From JAWKTV01 sp041398905 (GTDB lineage Bacteria; Planctomycetota; Planctomycetia; Planctomycetales; Planctomycetaceae), in NCBI GenBank assembly GCA_041398905.1, contig JAWKTV010000020.1, positions 39,180 through 103,179 of the forward strand: a stretch of 64,000 nt of DNA, in the 5' to 3' direction. How positions within the stretch are numbered: the stretch's first letter is position 1; every line of letters starts with the position of its first letter. The notes beneath the pieces were generated by a model. It had not been told where the DNA came from. It worked only from the letters and a program-made list of their open reading frames with translations, and did not search any database. The position numbers were made by a program, and so were the translations under genes. Below, piece after piece: positions 38,745 through 49,949 of this stretch.

Positions 38745-41603
38745 TTAGTCGACGTAACGAAAGTCGACGCTCGCCAGCAGCATTTGGCACAACTGTGCCC
38801 ACGCGGCGCGTGAATCGGGGTCGCCGGCGTGCTTGAGATACTCGTCAATAACGTGCCGTTCGTCCGTCGTGGGAGGCCGGCCGATGGGCGGCGGTACAGT
38901 TCGTTCAGCCGCTTTCGCGGGTCAGCTCCATCGCCAGGAGCGAATCCGCGGTCGCCTCGCCCCGCGCGGTGGCGAATGGACTATTGAGCAGGAACAGAGC
39001 CTGCGTTGAGAGCGTTGTCGTCGTCCGTTTTCCGGTCGACAGATTCGGGTCGGGGAAGTCGAACACCTGATGTAGCTCGGGCAGGCGATTGCGGAAGACG
39101 GGCAGGTAAACCGCGCGGCGACCGTGATCGAACTTGTAGCCGTACTCACTCGACGTGCCGGGCCGCACCGTCTCGCCACCCTGCCGCAGGTCGAGCTGGC
39201 CGGAGAGGCTGAGCATGGCGTCGTACAGAGCCTCGGCGTTGAGACGACGGCGGTTCTGGTGCGAGAGCCAGCGGTTCTCGGGATCGATCCTGTTTGCCTG
39301 TGAGCCTGAGACCGAGCTGGTGCGGTAGGCGCGCGTGAGGACGATGCGGCGGATGAGCCGCTTCAACGACCAGCCATCCTGCTGCAACGTGGCGGCGAGA
39401 TGGTCGAGCAGTTCCGGATGCGAGGGCGTCTCGCCCGTGGTTCCGAAGTTGTCGACGGTCCGCACGAGGCCGACCCCGAACAGATGCTGCCAGACCCGAT
39501 TGACGATGACACGGGCCGTCAGCGGATTGCGCTGGTCAGTCATCCACCCGGCGAGTTCGAGTCGGCCGCTGGTGTCGTCGGCGAGGGTTGGCCGGGCGTC
39601 CAGTTCCACCACCTGCAGGAACCCGCGGGGGACTTCGTCCCCGAGCTGTCGGGCGATGCCCCGTACACAGATCCGCGCCGGCTCGGGCTGCTCTTCATCG
39701 CGGACCGAGACGACCTGGGTGGGCGGAGAAGGAGTGGACGCCTTGAGCGCCTGTTGCTCGGCGTTCAGTTCGTCCACTTCAGCCGCGATGGCGGCGAGTT
39801 GCTCCTGGAGTGCCGCTTGGCGTGTGGTGTCGGTGTCCTGCGGATTGAGCGGCCGCAGCCGCACGGCGTCCGCGATAAGAACACCATCACTGGCACCCGT
39901 TTGCAGCGTGACGATGACGTCCGCATCGAGTGTGAACTGTCCGATGGAATCCGCCCCGGCCGACTCCTTAGATGCCAACTGTTGATTGACGAACCGCTCC
40001 TGGACCCGTTCACCGGACGCGATGGTCACCTTGCCCCGTTTTGTGCGGTTCGAGGACGGCGTGAAGGTCACCTGCACGAGGTATTCGCCAGGAGTCACCT
40101 GGAACTGATAGACGGCCCGCGCGTCGGGATCCTGCGTGTGCCGATACCCGTCGCCGACGTAGCCCTTCACGCTAGTGCTGGCGGTCCATTCGCCGACAAG
40201 CGTGGCATCGGCGTCATCGAGTGCAATCGCTTCACCGGCGAGTTCCTCCTGCAGTTTGGCTCGTCGCTGCTCGGCCTTGCGGGTCGCCTTCTCGATCTCT
40301 TCCAGTCGCGCGGCATGGGCCTTGCGGGCTGCGGCTGCTTCGGGAGGCTCCGGCAGATTGGTGCTGACCCACTTGGCGACGTTGCCGTTGTCGAAGGTGT
40401 GCGTGCTGCGGAAGATTCCCGCCAGCGCGTAGTAGTCCTCGACCGGGATCGGGTCGAATTTGTGATCGTGGCAACGCGCACAGCCCAGTGACATTCCCAG
40501 GAACGCCCGGCCGACGGTGTCGATCTGCTCGTCGACGACATCCATCCGGAGCTGCACTTTGTCCTGCAACTCGTAGTTGGTGGGACCGAGGGCGAGGAAC
40601 GCGGTCGCCGTGAGTTGACGCGTCCGGTCGTCCGCAGTGTCGGCGGGCATCAGATCGCCGGCGATCTGCTCGGTGAGGAACTGATCGAAAGGCCGATCGG
40701 AGTTGAATGCATCAATCACGTAATCGCGATACCGCCAGGCATTGCCGTACAGCATCGACCGCCCGCCGCCGGTGGAGTCGGAGTACCGTGCGATATCGAG
40801 CCAGTGCCGGCCCCAGCGTTCGCCAAAATGCGGTGACCCGAGATAGCGGTCGACGATGTCGGCAAGCACGACGTCATCAGGGCGCGGATCGCTCTCGAAT
40901 GAGTCGATCTCGGCCGGCGTCGGCGGCAGGCCGAGCAGGTCGAACTTGAGACGCCGCAGCAGCGTCGCGCGGTCAGCATCGGCGGCCGGGGTCAGGCCAT
41001 GCGATTGCATCGACTCAGCAGCCAGCGGTCAATTGTCGAACGGCTCCAGTCGTCCGCCGTGACCTGTGGCGCGGCGATGTCTCGAATGGGCTGAAAGCTC
41101 CAGTGTTGTCGACCGGCGACGAGATCGATCCCGTTGTCCCGCGACGGCGGGGCACCTTCGCGTGGGTCGGGTGCTCCCATTTCGACCCAACGGGTCAGGT
41201 CCGCAATGACCTCGGGCGCGAGTTTGCCGTCGGGCGGCATCTCGAACGTCTCGTGCTTGACGGCCTTGATGAGCGGGCTGGCCGCGACATCCCCCGGCAC
41301 GACGGCAGGGCCGGAGTCGCCCCCTTCCCGCAGCCCAGCCCGGGTTTCGACCGACAACCCTCCCTCGAGCGACTGACTCTGGGACGAGTGGCACTCGTAG
41401 CAGTGCTGCACCAGCGCGGGCCGAATTCGGTTCTCGAAGAACCGCAGTTCTTCCGGCGAGAGTTCGACCTGCGCTGCCGGTTCCGGCTCAGCCGACACCA
41501 CGGCTGAGCAGCCGCTCAGCCCAACGATCGCCGCCAGCAAGAGTTGATGCGGTTTCAACACGGGTCGATGCTCGGCGGAACCGAGCGCCGACGCTGCCAG
41601 CAT
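38745..41603 (-). CDS. PSCyt1-PSCyt2-PSD1 (DUF1549/DUF1553) cytochrome-like protein (three frameshifts as given)
   Basis: A large exported planctomycete-specific protein, about 953 aa when repaired. From a start near 41603 the leader ends in the lipobox LSGC. PSCyt1 has a heme-type CYECH site (FENRIRPALVQHCYECHSS). PSCyt2/DUF1549 has LGMSLGCARCHDHKFDPIPV with a second CxxCH. PSD1/DUF1553 has RVIVNRVWQHLFG and FDFPDPNLSTGKRTTT. Lesions: a base missing near 41011 splits PSCyt1 from PSCyt2, and bases are missing near 38910 and at the run 38886-38888. Corrected, the C-terminus ends LLASVDFRYVD at the TAA 38745. Function of the family is unproven. A GTG at 41561 could be the real start. Confidence 0.87.
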
Positions 41604-41662
41604 CGACGCGCTGCGGTCGGAATTCTGGAAGCTGGCAGCTTCCGCCGTGGAAGTGGGCTTTG

Positions 41663-42906
41663 CTAGAAGACCAGGAATTCTTCCGGTGTGTCGAAGGAAA
41701 CCTGGATACCGCCATGCCCGTCGTCTTCGACGTGCTTGCGTTCGGTCGGGTCGAAGGCGTGGTAACCTTGCACGTGGTATTCGGGGATCATTTGATTGAT
41801 CCGCATTTCGATGCGGGTCAACTCGGCACCTTGACCTTTGTCGACGAACGTGAACGCCCGGCCGTGCTTGGCGGACGAGATGCGGCCCGTTCGGCCGATG
41901 CGATGGATGTAGTCGTCGCAATCCTCGGGGATATCGTAATTGATGATGTGGGACACGCCGCTGATGTCGATCCCGCGACCGACGACGTCGGTCGCGATGA
42001 GCAATCGCACCTTGCCCGCCCGCAGGTTCTGCATCACCTTGTCTCGAACGCGCTGCTGCAGGTCGCCATGGATGGCGGCGATGTGCGGGAGCCGCGTCTT
42101 CAGCCGCTCGTGCAACCGGTCCGCGCCCCGCTTGGTGCGACAGAACACGATCGCCTGATCAGGACGTTCCTGCATCAGCAACTGCACCAGCAGACCAAAC
42201 TTCTTACGGTGTTCGACAGTGCAGTAGAACTGGGCGACCGTATCAGTGGTCACCCGGTCCTGCGAGAGATCGACACGTTGCGCGTTCCGCATGTACCGCT
42301 GCGCGAGTTTCTCGACCGGCGGAGGCATGGTCGCGGAGAGCAGCAGCGTCTGGCGGTCGGCCGGGCACCGCTTGAGGATCCGCTCAATGTCGGGACGAAA
42401 GCCGATGTCGAGCATCCGGTCGGCTTCGTCCAGCACGAGCACCTTGATGCCTGAGAAGTTCACCGAGCCGCGATTCATCAGGTCAATGACCCGGCCGGGC
42501 GTGCCGACGACGATCGTCGGCTTCTTGCGGAGTTGCTCAAGCTGTCCGCCGATCGAGCGTCCGCCGACGAGCAGGGCGGGATGACAGTCGTGCTCGGCGG
42601 CGAGCCGGGTTGCCTCGGCCGCGACCTGTTCGCTCAGCCTCGCGTCGGCGAGAGGACCAGCGCCTGGATCTCAGGGCTGTCGTGATCGATCTGTTCAAGA
42701 ATCGGGATCACAAAAGCGGCCGTCTTCCCGGTGCCTGTGCGGGCCTGGCCCGTGCAGTCCTGGCCGGTAATGGCGATCGGAATGAACGCGGCCTGAATTG
42801 GCGTAGCCGTTTCGTACTTCACTTTGCGCAGTGCGGCGAGCATCGGCTTACTCAAGCCCAGCTCATCAAATCGCGGTGCGGGTGTGGATTCTGGTTCTGT
42901 AGACAA
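41663..42906 (-). CDS. DEAD-box ATP-dependent RNA helicase (one frameshift as given)
   Basis: About 414 aa. RNA unwinding in ribosome assembly or mRNA turnover; RhlE-like in length. The Q motif is FDELGLSKPML...TPIQ, motif I is ARTGTGKT, motif II is VLDEADRML, motif III is SAT, and motif VI is HRIGRTGR. The N-terminal frame ends LVLSPTRG* at 42634. Restoring one base near 42640 regenerates motif Ia PTRELSEQ and continues to the next frame. The start is the TTG at 42906 preceded by AAGGA; no ATG fits the conserved N-terminus. Confidence 0.9.
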
Positions 42907-43469
42907 CCTGTCAATTCCTTCGGTGATTTGTCAAGACTTTGGGATTCGGCCGGCAGCGGCGAGAAGGTCAGATGCCCCGCCCGAAGCTCTTCTGGCAGCG
43001 GCGGGTATCGCCTCTCGGTCGGTCGCCTGATCGGGATCAGCCGGAGCGGTCGAGGCGAGGTCTCAGGGGTACGACCGACAGCGACGTCGCGAGTTCCGCA
43101 GACTTGCAGGCCACAACCACCATTCACGTTTGCCGGCGTCGGGGGCCACTACCGAGTCCTGTTGAATTCATCTAACGATAGGTGCTGGAACGTATTCCGT
43201 CAATTCGTCTTGACGGGCCGAGGTACGGAGAATCAGTCGCGGTAATCTTGGCGGCCGAATGGCCGCGCCACACGCGATAATCAGCCGCGTCCGCGCGACA
43301 TGATGCGGCGTGTTCGTCGGGGCGGGAATTGAAGAGTGAACCCGGGTCCGAAACTGTCGGGCCGCCCTCGGCAAAGCATTGTTCGCGGCCATCGATTATC
43401 ATTTCTCCCGTCGCGGCGTCACCGGCCGTGCCATGCTCATCGTCACTGTCCTCCTCCGGAGTCTCGCCA
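42907..43469. other. Non-coding interval between divergent genes, nothing identified
   Basis: 563 bp between the helicase (minus) and the DUF1080 gene (plus). No frame in it looks coding and I see no convincing structured RNA. Long enough to hide a small RNA gene that I could not recognise. Confidence 0.4.
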
Positions 43470-44276
43470 ATGTCCCGAGTCATCGTCTGTTGCCTGCTGC
43501 TGGGCACGCTCTCTTCCCTCGCATTCGCCGTCGAACCAGCAACTCAGCCCGCAGCGGATGCCGAGGGCTGGATCCAACTGTTCAATGGCAAAGACCTCAC
43601 CGGGTGGACGCCGAAGATTCGCTACCACGAAGCGGGCGAGAACTACGCCAACACGTTCCGTGTCGAGGGCGGGGTGCTGAAGGTCTCTTACGCGGACGGC
43701 TACGAGGATGGCTTCAACGAGACGTTCGGCCACCTTTTCTACAATACTCCGTACTCGCATTACCGCATGCGGATCGAGTACCGCTTCGTTGGTGACCAGT
43801 GTCCGGGTGGGCCCGGCTGGGCCTTTCGCAACAGCGGCATCATGATTCATGGCGAAGCTCCCGAGAAGATGGCCAAGGATCAGGACTTCCCGGCCTCCAT
43901 CGAGGTGCAACTGCTCGGCGGCGACGGAAAGAAGGACCGCCACACCTCAAATCTCTGCACGCCCTACACGAACGTGGTCAAGGACGGAAAGCTGTTCTTG
44001 CCGCACTGCACGCAATCGACCTCAAAGACCTATCACGGCGACGAGTGGGTGACCGCGGAGATCGAAGTCCACGGTCACGGCGTCATCCGTCACGTTCTGG
44101 AAGGCGTCGTCGTGCTGGAGTACGAGCAAGCCCAACTGGACGAGCGCGAGAAGCATGCGAAGGAACTCGCCGCAGAGGCGGGAACCCTCAACTTGTCGGG
44201 CGGAAGCATCTCCCTGCAGTCGGAGAGCCACCCGGTCGAGTTCCGCAAGGTCGAATTGCTGCCGCTCGCCGAGTAG
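43470..44276 (+). CDS. Exported DUF1080 (3-keto-disaccharide hydrolase-like) protein
   Basis: 268 aa from the ATG at 43470, preceded by GGAG. Signal peptide VIVCCLLLGTLSSLAFAVEP. One DUF1080 domain starts at GWIQLFNGKDLTGWTPKIRY and ends with VEFRKVELLPLAE. This subgroup has the variant NSGIMIHGEAPEKMAKD instead of the NSGVFLR of the two-domain lipoprotein at 24 kb. Likely periplasmic or surface sugar binding/hydrolysis. Confidence 0.92.
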   Translation: MSRVIVCCLLLGTLSSLAFAVEPATQPAADAEGWIQLFNGKDLTGWTPKIRYHEAGENYANTFRVEGGVLKVSYADGYEDGFNETFGHLFYNTPYSHYRMRIEYRFVGDQCPGGPGWAFRNSGIMIHGEAPEKMAKDQDFPASIEVQLLGGDGKKDRHTSNLCTPYTNVVKDGKLFLPHCTQSTSKTYHGDEWVTAEIEVHGHGVIRHVLEGVVVLEYEQAQLDEREKHAKELAAEAGTLNLSGGSISLQSESHPVEFRKVELLPLAE

Positions 44277-44304
44277 TCGGTCGTCGCGGCGCGGTCCTCA
44301 GCGA

Positions 44305-45189
44305 TCACTTCGTTCCGCGGAGGGTCAGGAATCGCAGCGTGCGAACGATCCTCTGGCCGACCCGCAGACTGGTCGACTGCTGGAGCGTCTGCAGCTCGCG
44401 GGACAGGTCGTCGAGATGCGCCTTGCGGGCTTCGCGGATCGTCGCGCGGCACTGTTCGCCGAAGTAGTCTTCGAAGGCGTCGTAGGCGTCGAACATGCCT
44501 CGGTAGCGTTGCTGCAGACTGCGGCCTCCCCACTGTCCGCCGGCATGGTCCCGATACGCCGCCATCGACTGGTCGAGGAACCCGACCTGTCCCCGCTGCG
44601 CGTTCAGCAGGTGCAGCGGCCAGTCGAGCATCGGCAACTTCAAGAGCGGCTCAGGGAACCGATCGAAGAGGCGATTGCGGAACATGACGCTCGGCGTCGA
44701 GATGAAGTTGTTTCGTAGCAAATCGTCTGTGCCGGTGACGGTCGGGAAGTCGGCCGCGGCCGGCTTGGCACCGGTCACCTCGCCGCGGTCGTTCACCAGT
44801 TGCACGCGATGGAAGCAGATCGCCCACTCGGGATGCTGCTCGAAAACGTCAACCTGACGCTGCAGTTTCAAGGGGTCGGTCCAGTAGTCGTCCCCTTCGA
44901 GAATCGCGACGTACTTGCCCTGCGCGGCGTTCAGCAGGTGCAGGAAGTTGCCGGCCATGCCGAGGTTTCGCTCGTGCAGATGGAGCGTCAACCGGCCGGG
45001 TGACTCGGCGTCGATGGCCCGGATGCGGTCCCTTGTCGCATCCGGCGAGCAGTCTTCCCCGACGAGCACCTCCACGGGGAAATCCGTTTGCTGACACAGA
45101 ATGCTGCGGAGCGCGAGGTCGATATAGTCCTGATGGCGGTACGCCAGCACCATGACACTGACGAGCGGCTGCGCGGTCTCATTCGACAT
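44305..45189 (-). CDS. GT2 family glycosyltransferase
   Basis: 294 aa from the ATG at 45189 (MSNETAQPLVSVMVLAYRHQ). GT-A fold with the nucleotide-binding start VSVMVLAYRHQDYIDLALRS, VGEDCSPDATRD and the DxD-like EGDDYW. No membrane segment; a cytosolic enzyme. It is divergent from the GT4 gene with 119 bp between starts, so both probably belong to one glycan assembly cluster together with the flippase. Confidence 0.92.
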   Translation of the reverse strand: MSNETAQPLVSVMVLAYRHQDYIDLALRSILCQQTDFPVEVLVGEDCSPDATRDRIRAIDAESPGRLTLHLHERNLGMAGNFLHLLNAAQGKYVAILEGDDYWTDPLKLQRQVDVFEQHPEWAICFHRVQLVNDRGEVTGAKPAAADFPTVTGTDDLLRNNFISTPSVMFRNRLFDRFPEPLLKLPMLDWPLHLLNAQRGQVGFLDQSMAAYRDHAGGQWGGRSLQQRYRGMFDAYDAFEDYFGEQCRATIREARKAHLDDLSRELQTLQQSTSLRVGQRIVRTLRFLTLRGTK

Positions 45190-45308
45190 CGTGTTCGTCG
45201 GCAGTCTGGGTTGGGCGGCGGATGGGCGTGGCGGGAACCGGCGATGATCGGGATGGTCTCGACTGGCGGGCATCGTATACTCCGGCACCAGCGAACCGTC
45301 AGCCGCTC

Positions 45309-46634
45309 ATGTCAAACGCTCCCCGTCATTCTGTCCGCTCCTGCTGCTTCTGGGTACCGAACGCGCATCCACTTTTCGATCCCTGCGATCGCTCGCCGTT
45401 CGGCGGAATCGAAACCAGGGCCTGGAGCGTTGCTCGGCAGTTGCCCGGCCTGGGATGCCGCACGCATGTGATCGTGCGCGCGCCGTACCTGTTTCGTCAC
45501 CGGACGGCCGATGGCGTCGAGCTTTGGAACGCCAGTGACGGATTCGACCAGATGCGGAATCGCTTCGCACGCTGGAAGTCGGCTCCGCGAGCAGGCTGGA
45601 GGAGTTCGGCTTCCGCGCTGTTGTGGCAGGCACCGTGGCTCTCGCTGCTGAAGCTGTTCCGCGCGGTGGGAGTTGGCCGGTCGTGGGACCGCATCCTCGA
45701 TGAGGTCGACGCGGACTGCCATGTCTGCATCGGGGTTTCGCGTGACTCCCTGCGGCTGATCCGTTCGGCGCACGAGCGGGGCAAACCTTGCGTGTTGATG
45801 CTGGCGTCGCTCGACGATCTGAATCCAGAGTTCAGGCCGGGGTCGAACTACCGCACACCGCATGGCGAGCCGGCGGAAGCGTGCGGCGAGGTTCTGCGGC
45901 GGGCCGACGCGATCGTCGCGCAAACCGAGGAGCAGGCGGAAGCACTGCAGTCGCGGTTCGGCCGCGACGCCGACGTCATCGCCAATCCGATCGACCTCGC
46001 ACAGTGGGATCAGTTGGTGTCGATGCCCGCGCCGGTGGTCAGCGAGCGGCCGGGGCCGTTCGTCGTCTGGATCGGTCGTGCCGACCGCTTCCACAAGCGA
46101 CCGTTGCTCGCGCTGCAGCTTGCGTGGGCGCTTCCTGAAGTCACCTTTCTAATGGTCCTCAACCCGGGCGAAGTCGACATGGACGCCGAGATCCGTCGGC
46201 AGGCACCCGCCAATGTCCGCGTGATCGATCGTGTCCCCTTTGGGCAGATGCCCGCACTCTTCGCGAACGCGCGGGCGTACCTCAGCACCGGTGCGTCGCA
46301 GTACGAGGGGATGCCCAACGTGTTCCTGCAGGCGGCGGCCAGCCGGACACCCGTACTGTCGCTTGAAGTCGCCGGCGGTTTGCTCGATCGCTGCGCAGCC
46401 GGTGCCCTGGCCGACGGTGACATGCACAAGCTGACGCAGCTCGTCCAGCGGGCCTGGCGCGACGAGCAGTGGCGCACGGCCTGTGGACAGGCCGGCCGGG
46501 CGTTCGTCGAGCAGTTTCACGCCGCCCCGCAGGTGGCTGCCCGGCTGCGGGCGATCTTGTCCCGAGTGACGGAACAGCACCGTCAGCGCGAGACTACGAA
46601 GGGCGAACATGACCCTCCCGGGGGCGATGCTTAA
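45309..46634 (+). CDS. GT4 family glycosyltransferase
   Basis: 441 aa from the ATG at 45309. GT-B fold with a Gly-rich acceptor-side loop (FGGIETRAWSVARQLPG) and the C-terminal nucleotide-sugar domain (VVWIGRADRFHKRPLL, SQYEGMPNVFLQ). In the EX7E motif the second Glu is Gln (E-GMPNVFL-Q), a change also seen in some active GT4 enzymes. It is 186 bp upstream of the flippase gene on the same strand. Confidence 0.88.
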   Translation: MSNAPRHSVRSCCFWVPNAHPLFDPCDRSPFGGIETRAWSVARQLPGLGCRTHVIVRAPYLFRHRTADGVELWNASDGFDQMRNRFARWKSAPRAGWRSSASALLWQAPWLSLLKLFRAVGVGRSWDRILDEVDADCHVCIGVSRDSLRLIRSAHERGKPCVLMLASLDDLNPEFRPGSNYRTPHGEPAEACGEVLRRADAIVAQTEEQAEALQSRFGRDADVIANPIDLAQWDQLVSMPAPVVSERPGPFVVWIGRADRFHKRPLLALQLAWALPEVTFLMVLNPGEVDMDAEIRRQAPANVRVIDRVPFGQMPALFANARAYLSTGASQYEGMPNVFLQAAASRTPVLSLEVAGGLLDRCAAGALADGDMHKLTQLVQRAWRDEQWRTACGQAGRAFVEQFHAAPQVAARLRAILSRVTEQHRQRETTKGEHDPPGGDA

Positions 46635-46820
46635 GGTTCACACCCCGAGGTCGAATCAGCGTGAGCAGGCCGGGGAAGCGCTGTCGCAATGTTCCCGCGC
46701 AGGCCATAGAATCCGCCGCCGACGGTCGGCGGCTTTCCACAAGGCGCCCACTCACCAAGTCGCCAGTTTCCGACGCCACTTCGCCCTGCTCCCGTTGCGG
46801 CCAGACCTGATCGAGTCGCA

Positions 46821-48239
46821 ATGAACAGTTCTCCACCATCGCGTTCATGGCCTCGCCGGCTGCTCAATCGTATGGAGGTGGACCAGGCCGTCTTCTTCGC
46901 GGCGCTGTCGCGGGTCTGGCAGTTCGTCGTCGCTCCGGTGACGATGATCCTGATCGCGAGGCACTTTTCCAAAGTCACGCAAGGATACTACTACACCTTC
47001 GCCAATCTCATGGCGCTGCAGGCGCTGCTCGAGTTGGGGCTGCATGGCATCATCGTCAGCATCGCCAGCCATGAGTGGGCGCGGCTGCGGCTGAACGAGG
47101 CGAGAGGAATCGTCGGGGAGCCTGTCGCCCTGGAGCGGCTCTCCGCGCTGGACGCCTCGATGCGCCGCTGGTACGGCGCCCTGGCGGCGCTGTTTACCAC
47201 GGGGGCGATCGTCGGCGGACACTGGTTCTTCTCTCAGGAGTCCGCGGGCGACGGCGACCCGCACCCGCCTGTCGACTGGCAAGCTCCGTGGATCGTGCTG
47301 TCGGTCGTCAACGGCGGACTGCTGTGGATGTTGCCGCGAACGACCCTGCTCGAAGGCTGCAATCAGGTCATCAACGTCAATCGGGTTCGCATGGTCCAAG
47401 TGGTGATCGGGCAACTGGTCGCGTGGGGCTGCATGGCTTCAGGGGCGGGACTGTGGACGACCGTGGCCGCCGCGCTGGTGCGGCTGGTGGGAGACGTCGG
47501 AATGGTTTACGGCTGGTACGGTCCGTTCTTCCGCTCGCTCGTCCGCTCGACCGTCGAGCAGACGCTGCGATGGAAGCAGGAGGTCTGGCCGCTGCAGTGG
47601 CGATTCGGCTTACGGGCACTGGTCGCGGCCGCATCGACCGGAATCATTGTGCCAGTCGTCTTCCACTACAGCGGCGAAGTGGAGGCGGGGCGACTGGGCA
47701 TGACATGGTCGGCGCTGGTCGCGCTGGATGGAGTCGCTTACTCGTGGCTGCAGACGCGGATTCCTCGCCTGGGCGGCCTCATCGCCGCTCGCGAACATGG
47801 CGAGCTCGATCGCATCTTCTTCCGACTCGCGGGCTTCGCGATGGGCGTTTACCTGCTGGGGGCAGTGGTGTTGTGTGGAACCGTGCTGCTGCTGCCGCGT
47901 CTGCCGTTCGAGTTGGCCCACAAGCTGTCGGACCGCGTCCTGCCGTTCGGTCCGACCTTCCTGTTCTGCTGTGCTGGCCTGTTGCTGGTGTATATGCGGT
48001 CGCTGGGAGCGTATGTGCTGGCCCACAAGCGCGACCCGCACATTGCGCTGGCCCTGCTCCCGGGAATCGTCGCGGCGTTGGCGATGTTCTTCGCTGGCCG
48101 AAGTTATGGGTCGATGGGCGTCAGCGCGGGCTACCTGGCAGCCGTGCTGGTGCTGGGTGTGCCGATTTCGACCTGGATCTGGTCCACCAGCCGACGTGAG
48201 TGGCATGCGCCCTTGGCGGCTGAGAATCAAGTTCAGTAG
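46821..48239 (+). CDS. Polysaccharide flippase-like (Wzx/MATE-type) membrane protein
   Basis: 472 aa, about twelve hydrophobic helices, beginning DQAVFFAALSRVWQFVVAPV and ARHFSKVTQGYYYTF. The overall layout is that of O-antigen/exopolysaccharide flippases, which move lipid-linked oligosaccharides across the inner membrane. Specific motifs are weak in this superfamily, so the call rests on topology and on the adjacent GT2 and GT4 genes. Its last 7 bp overlap tail to tail with the histidine kinase gene. Confidence 0.8.
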   Translation: MNSSPPSRSWPRRLLNRMEVDQAVFFAALSRVWQFVVAPVTMILIARHFSKVTQGYYYTFANLMALQALLELGLHGIIVSIASHEWARLRLNEARGIVGEPVALERLSALDASMRRWYGALAALFTTGAIVGGHWFFSQESAGDGDPHPPVDWQAPWIVLSVVNGGLLWMLPRTTLLEGCNQVINVNRVRMVQVVIGQLVAWGCMASGAGLWTTVAAALVRLVGDVGMVYGWYGPFFRSLVRSTVEQTLRWKQEVWPLQWRFGLRALVAAASTGIIVPVVFHYSGEVEAGRLGMTWSALVALDGVAYSWLQTRIPRLGGLIAAREHGELDRIFFRLAGFAMGVYLLGAVVLCGTVLLLPRLPFELAHKLSDRVLPFGPTFLFCCAGLLLVYMRSLGAYVLAHKRDPHIALALLPGIVAALAMFFAGRSYGSMGVSAGYLAAVLVLGVPISTWIWSTSRREWHAPLAAENQVQ

Positions 48240-49795
48240 GACGACCGCGGTGTACCGGGCGGGGCGGCGTCGGCTTCGAGCGGGGCGGCGGGAACGCTGG
48301 GGATGATGATTTCGGCCCGGGCCCCACCTTGCGGTCCGTTGCCGATGGTCAGGTCGCCGCGATGTGCGAGGATCACCCGCTGGGCGATGGCAAGACCGAG
48401 ACCGGTGCCTTTGCTCTTGGTGGTGTAGAACGGTTCAAACGCTCGGGCCTGCTGCTCGGGAGTCAGCCCGGGGCCCTCGTCCTGGATAATGGCCTTGAGA
48501 GCCGGGCGACCATGGAAAATCGTGGCCATGCAGTCGATGGAGATGGTGCTCCCGTCCGGTGCGACGGCGATCGAGTTCTCCAGAATGTTGCGGATGACCT
48601 GCTTGATCCGCTCACGATCGCAGCAGCACATCAGCCCAGTCCCCGGCTCGCATTGCAGTCGCAACTGAATGTCGTGTCCGATGCAGGAGGGGGCGAGGTT
48701 GTTCCACACGGTTTGGCAGAGCTCGGCAATGTCGTGGATGTTGGAATCGAGGTGAATGGGCGCGGCGTAGGCGCGGACCTCTTCGTACAGCCGGCGGAGC
48801 TCATCCAGCGCGGTCGCAATCTGGTCGGTGAGCTTGGTCGTGCTGGTGTTGGCGGGCAGGTCGAGCTGAAGCATTTCGAGCGAGGCGCGCGCCCGCTGCA
48901 AGGCGTTGCGGCTTTCGTGCGCGAGACCGGTGACCATCTGCCCGATGGCCGCGAGCCGCTCCGACTGGATCATCCGTTCTTCCGCTTCTTTCAGGGCCGT
49001 GATGTCGTTGCCGATCGCGAGGACGCCGGTCACGACATCCTGCTCGTCGGTGAGTCGGCAGGCGGACCACGCGACAAGCCGCTGCCGCCCGGAGCGGGTG
49101 AGGATGTGATTGACGTTGCCGTCGACCGGGGTCCCTGCGACGGTGGTGTCGAAGAGCGCCTGAATCCTTCGCCGCTCGGCTTCGGGAATGAACGTCTCGA
49201 ACCAGTTCTGCCCCAGCACGTCCCCCTGGCGGTAGCCGGACAGTTCCTCCAGATAACTGTTGAATCGAACGATCCGGCCATCCAGGTCGAGCACCAGGAC
49301 GATGGCATGCGCGGTGGCGAGCAGGCTGTCGGAGAATGTCCGCTCGCGCCGCAGGGCCTCCTGGGCTCGATTTCGCTCGGTCATGTCGCGGACGATTCCA
49401 GTGAACAGCCGGCCCCCCTCCACATGCACTTCGCTGACGGCAAGATCGATCGGCACGAGCGTGCCGTCCTTGCGCAGCGCCTGGACTTCGCGTCCAACTC
49501 CGATGATGTGAGCGACGCCGGTACGCAGGTACTCGCGGAGGTAGTCGTCGTGCCGTTCGCGATGAGGCGAGGGCATCAGCGATGCGATGTTCTGGCCAAG
49601 CAGTTCATCGAGCGAATGGCCGAAGATGTTCAGCGCGGCGCGATTGACGGACAGGATGCGGCCACGTTCGTCGATGGTAATGATGCCATCCACGACTGTT
49701 TCGAGGATCGCCTGCAAGTTGGCCGCCGCCGTGCGATCGACGGCGTCAGGCTCGCTGTTCGACGATGCTGGATGGGACGTGTCAGGGCTGTTCAT
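48233..49795 (-). CDS. FixL-like heme-PAS sensor histidine kinase
   Basis: 520 aa soluble kinase. The first PAS domain (about 27-140) aligns with the oxygen-binding PAS of FixL: ASLMPSPHRERHDDYLREYL then HIIGVGREV and RKDGT. H82 falls on the heme ligand His200 of Bradyrhizobium FixL, H96 on His214 and R102 on the ligand-sensing Arg220; Arg206 is Glu88. A second PAS covers about 150-265. HisKA carries the phospho-His in TGLAHESRNALQ. HATPase motifs are RNILENS, DEGPGL and KGTGLGLAI. Heme and oxygen binding are inferred from these residues. It is divergent from an NtrC-type regulator gene 365 bp away, the likely partner, and a cbb3 oxidase cluster lies downstream. Confidence 0.93.
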   Translation of the reverse strand: MNSPDTSHPASSNSEPDAVDRTAAANLQAILETVVDGIITIDERGRILSVNRAALNIFGHSLDELLGQNIASLMPSPHRERHDDYLREYLRTGVAHIIGVGREVQALRKDGTLVPIDLAVSEVHVEGGRLFTGIVRDMTERNRAQEALRRERTFSDSLLATAHAIVLVLDLDGRIVRFNSYLEELSGYRQGDVLGQNWFETFIPEAERRRIQALFDTTVAGTPVDGNVNHILTRSGRQRLVAWSACRLTDEQDVVTGVLAIGNDITALKEAEERMIQSERLAAIGQMVTGLAHESRNALQRARASLEMLQLDLPANTSTTKLTDQIATALDELRRLYEEVRAYAAPIHLDSNIHDIAELCQTVWNNLAPSCIGHDIQLRLQCEPGTGLMCCCDRERIKQVIRNILENSIAVAPDGSTISIDCMATIFHGRPALKAIIQDEGPGLTPEQQARAFEPFYTTKSKGTGLGLAIAQRVILAHRGDLTIGNGPQGGARAEIIIPSVPAAPLEADAAPPGTPRSSY

Positions 49796-49949
49796 CGGGA
49801 ACCGCTCCGAGTGCGGACGAGGGACCGGGAGGATAGCAGGAGAAGCAGTGTCAGGTCTTGTCGTCAGCGATCGTGGTTGCGGTTAGGAACTTTGGGGCTG
49901 TGATGGACGGTGGGTCAGCGTGCGTCAAAGGCACAGCGGGGCGACGGGG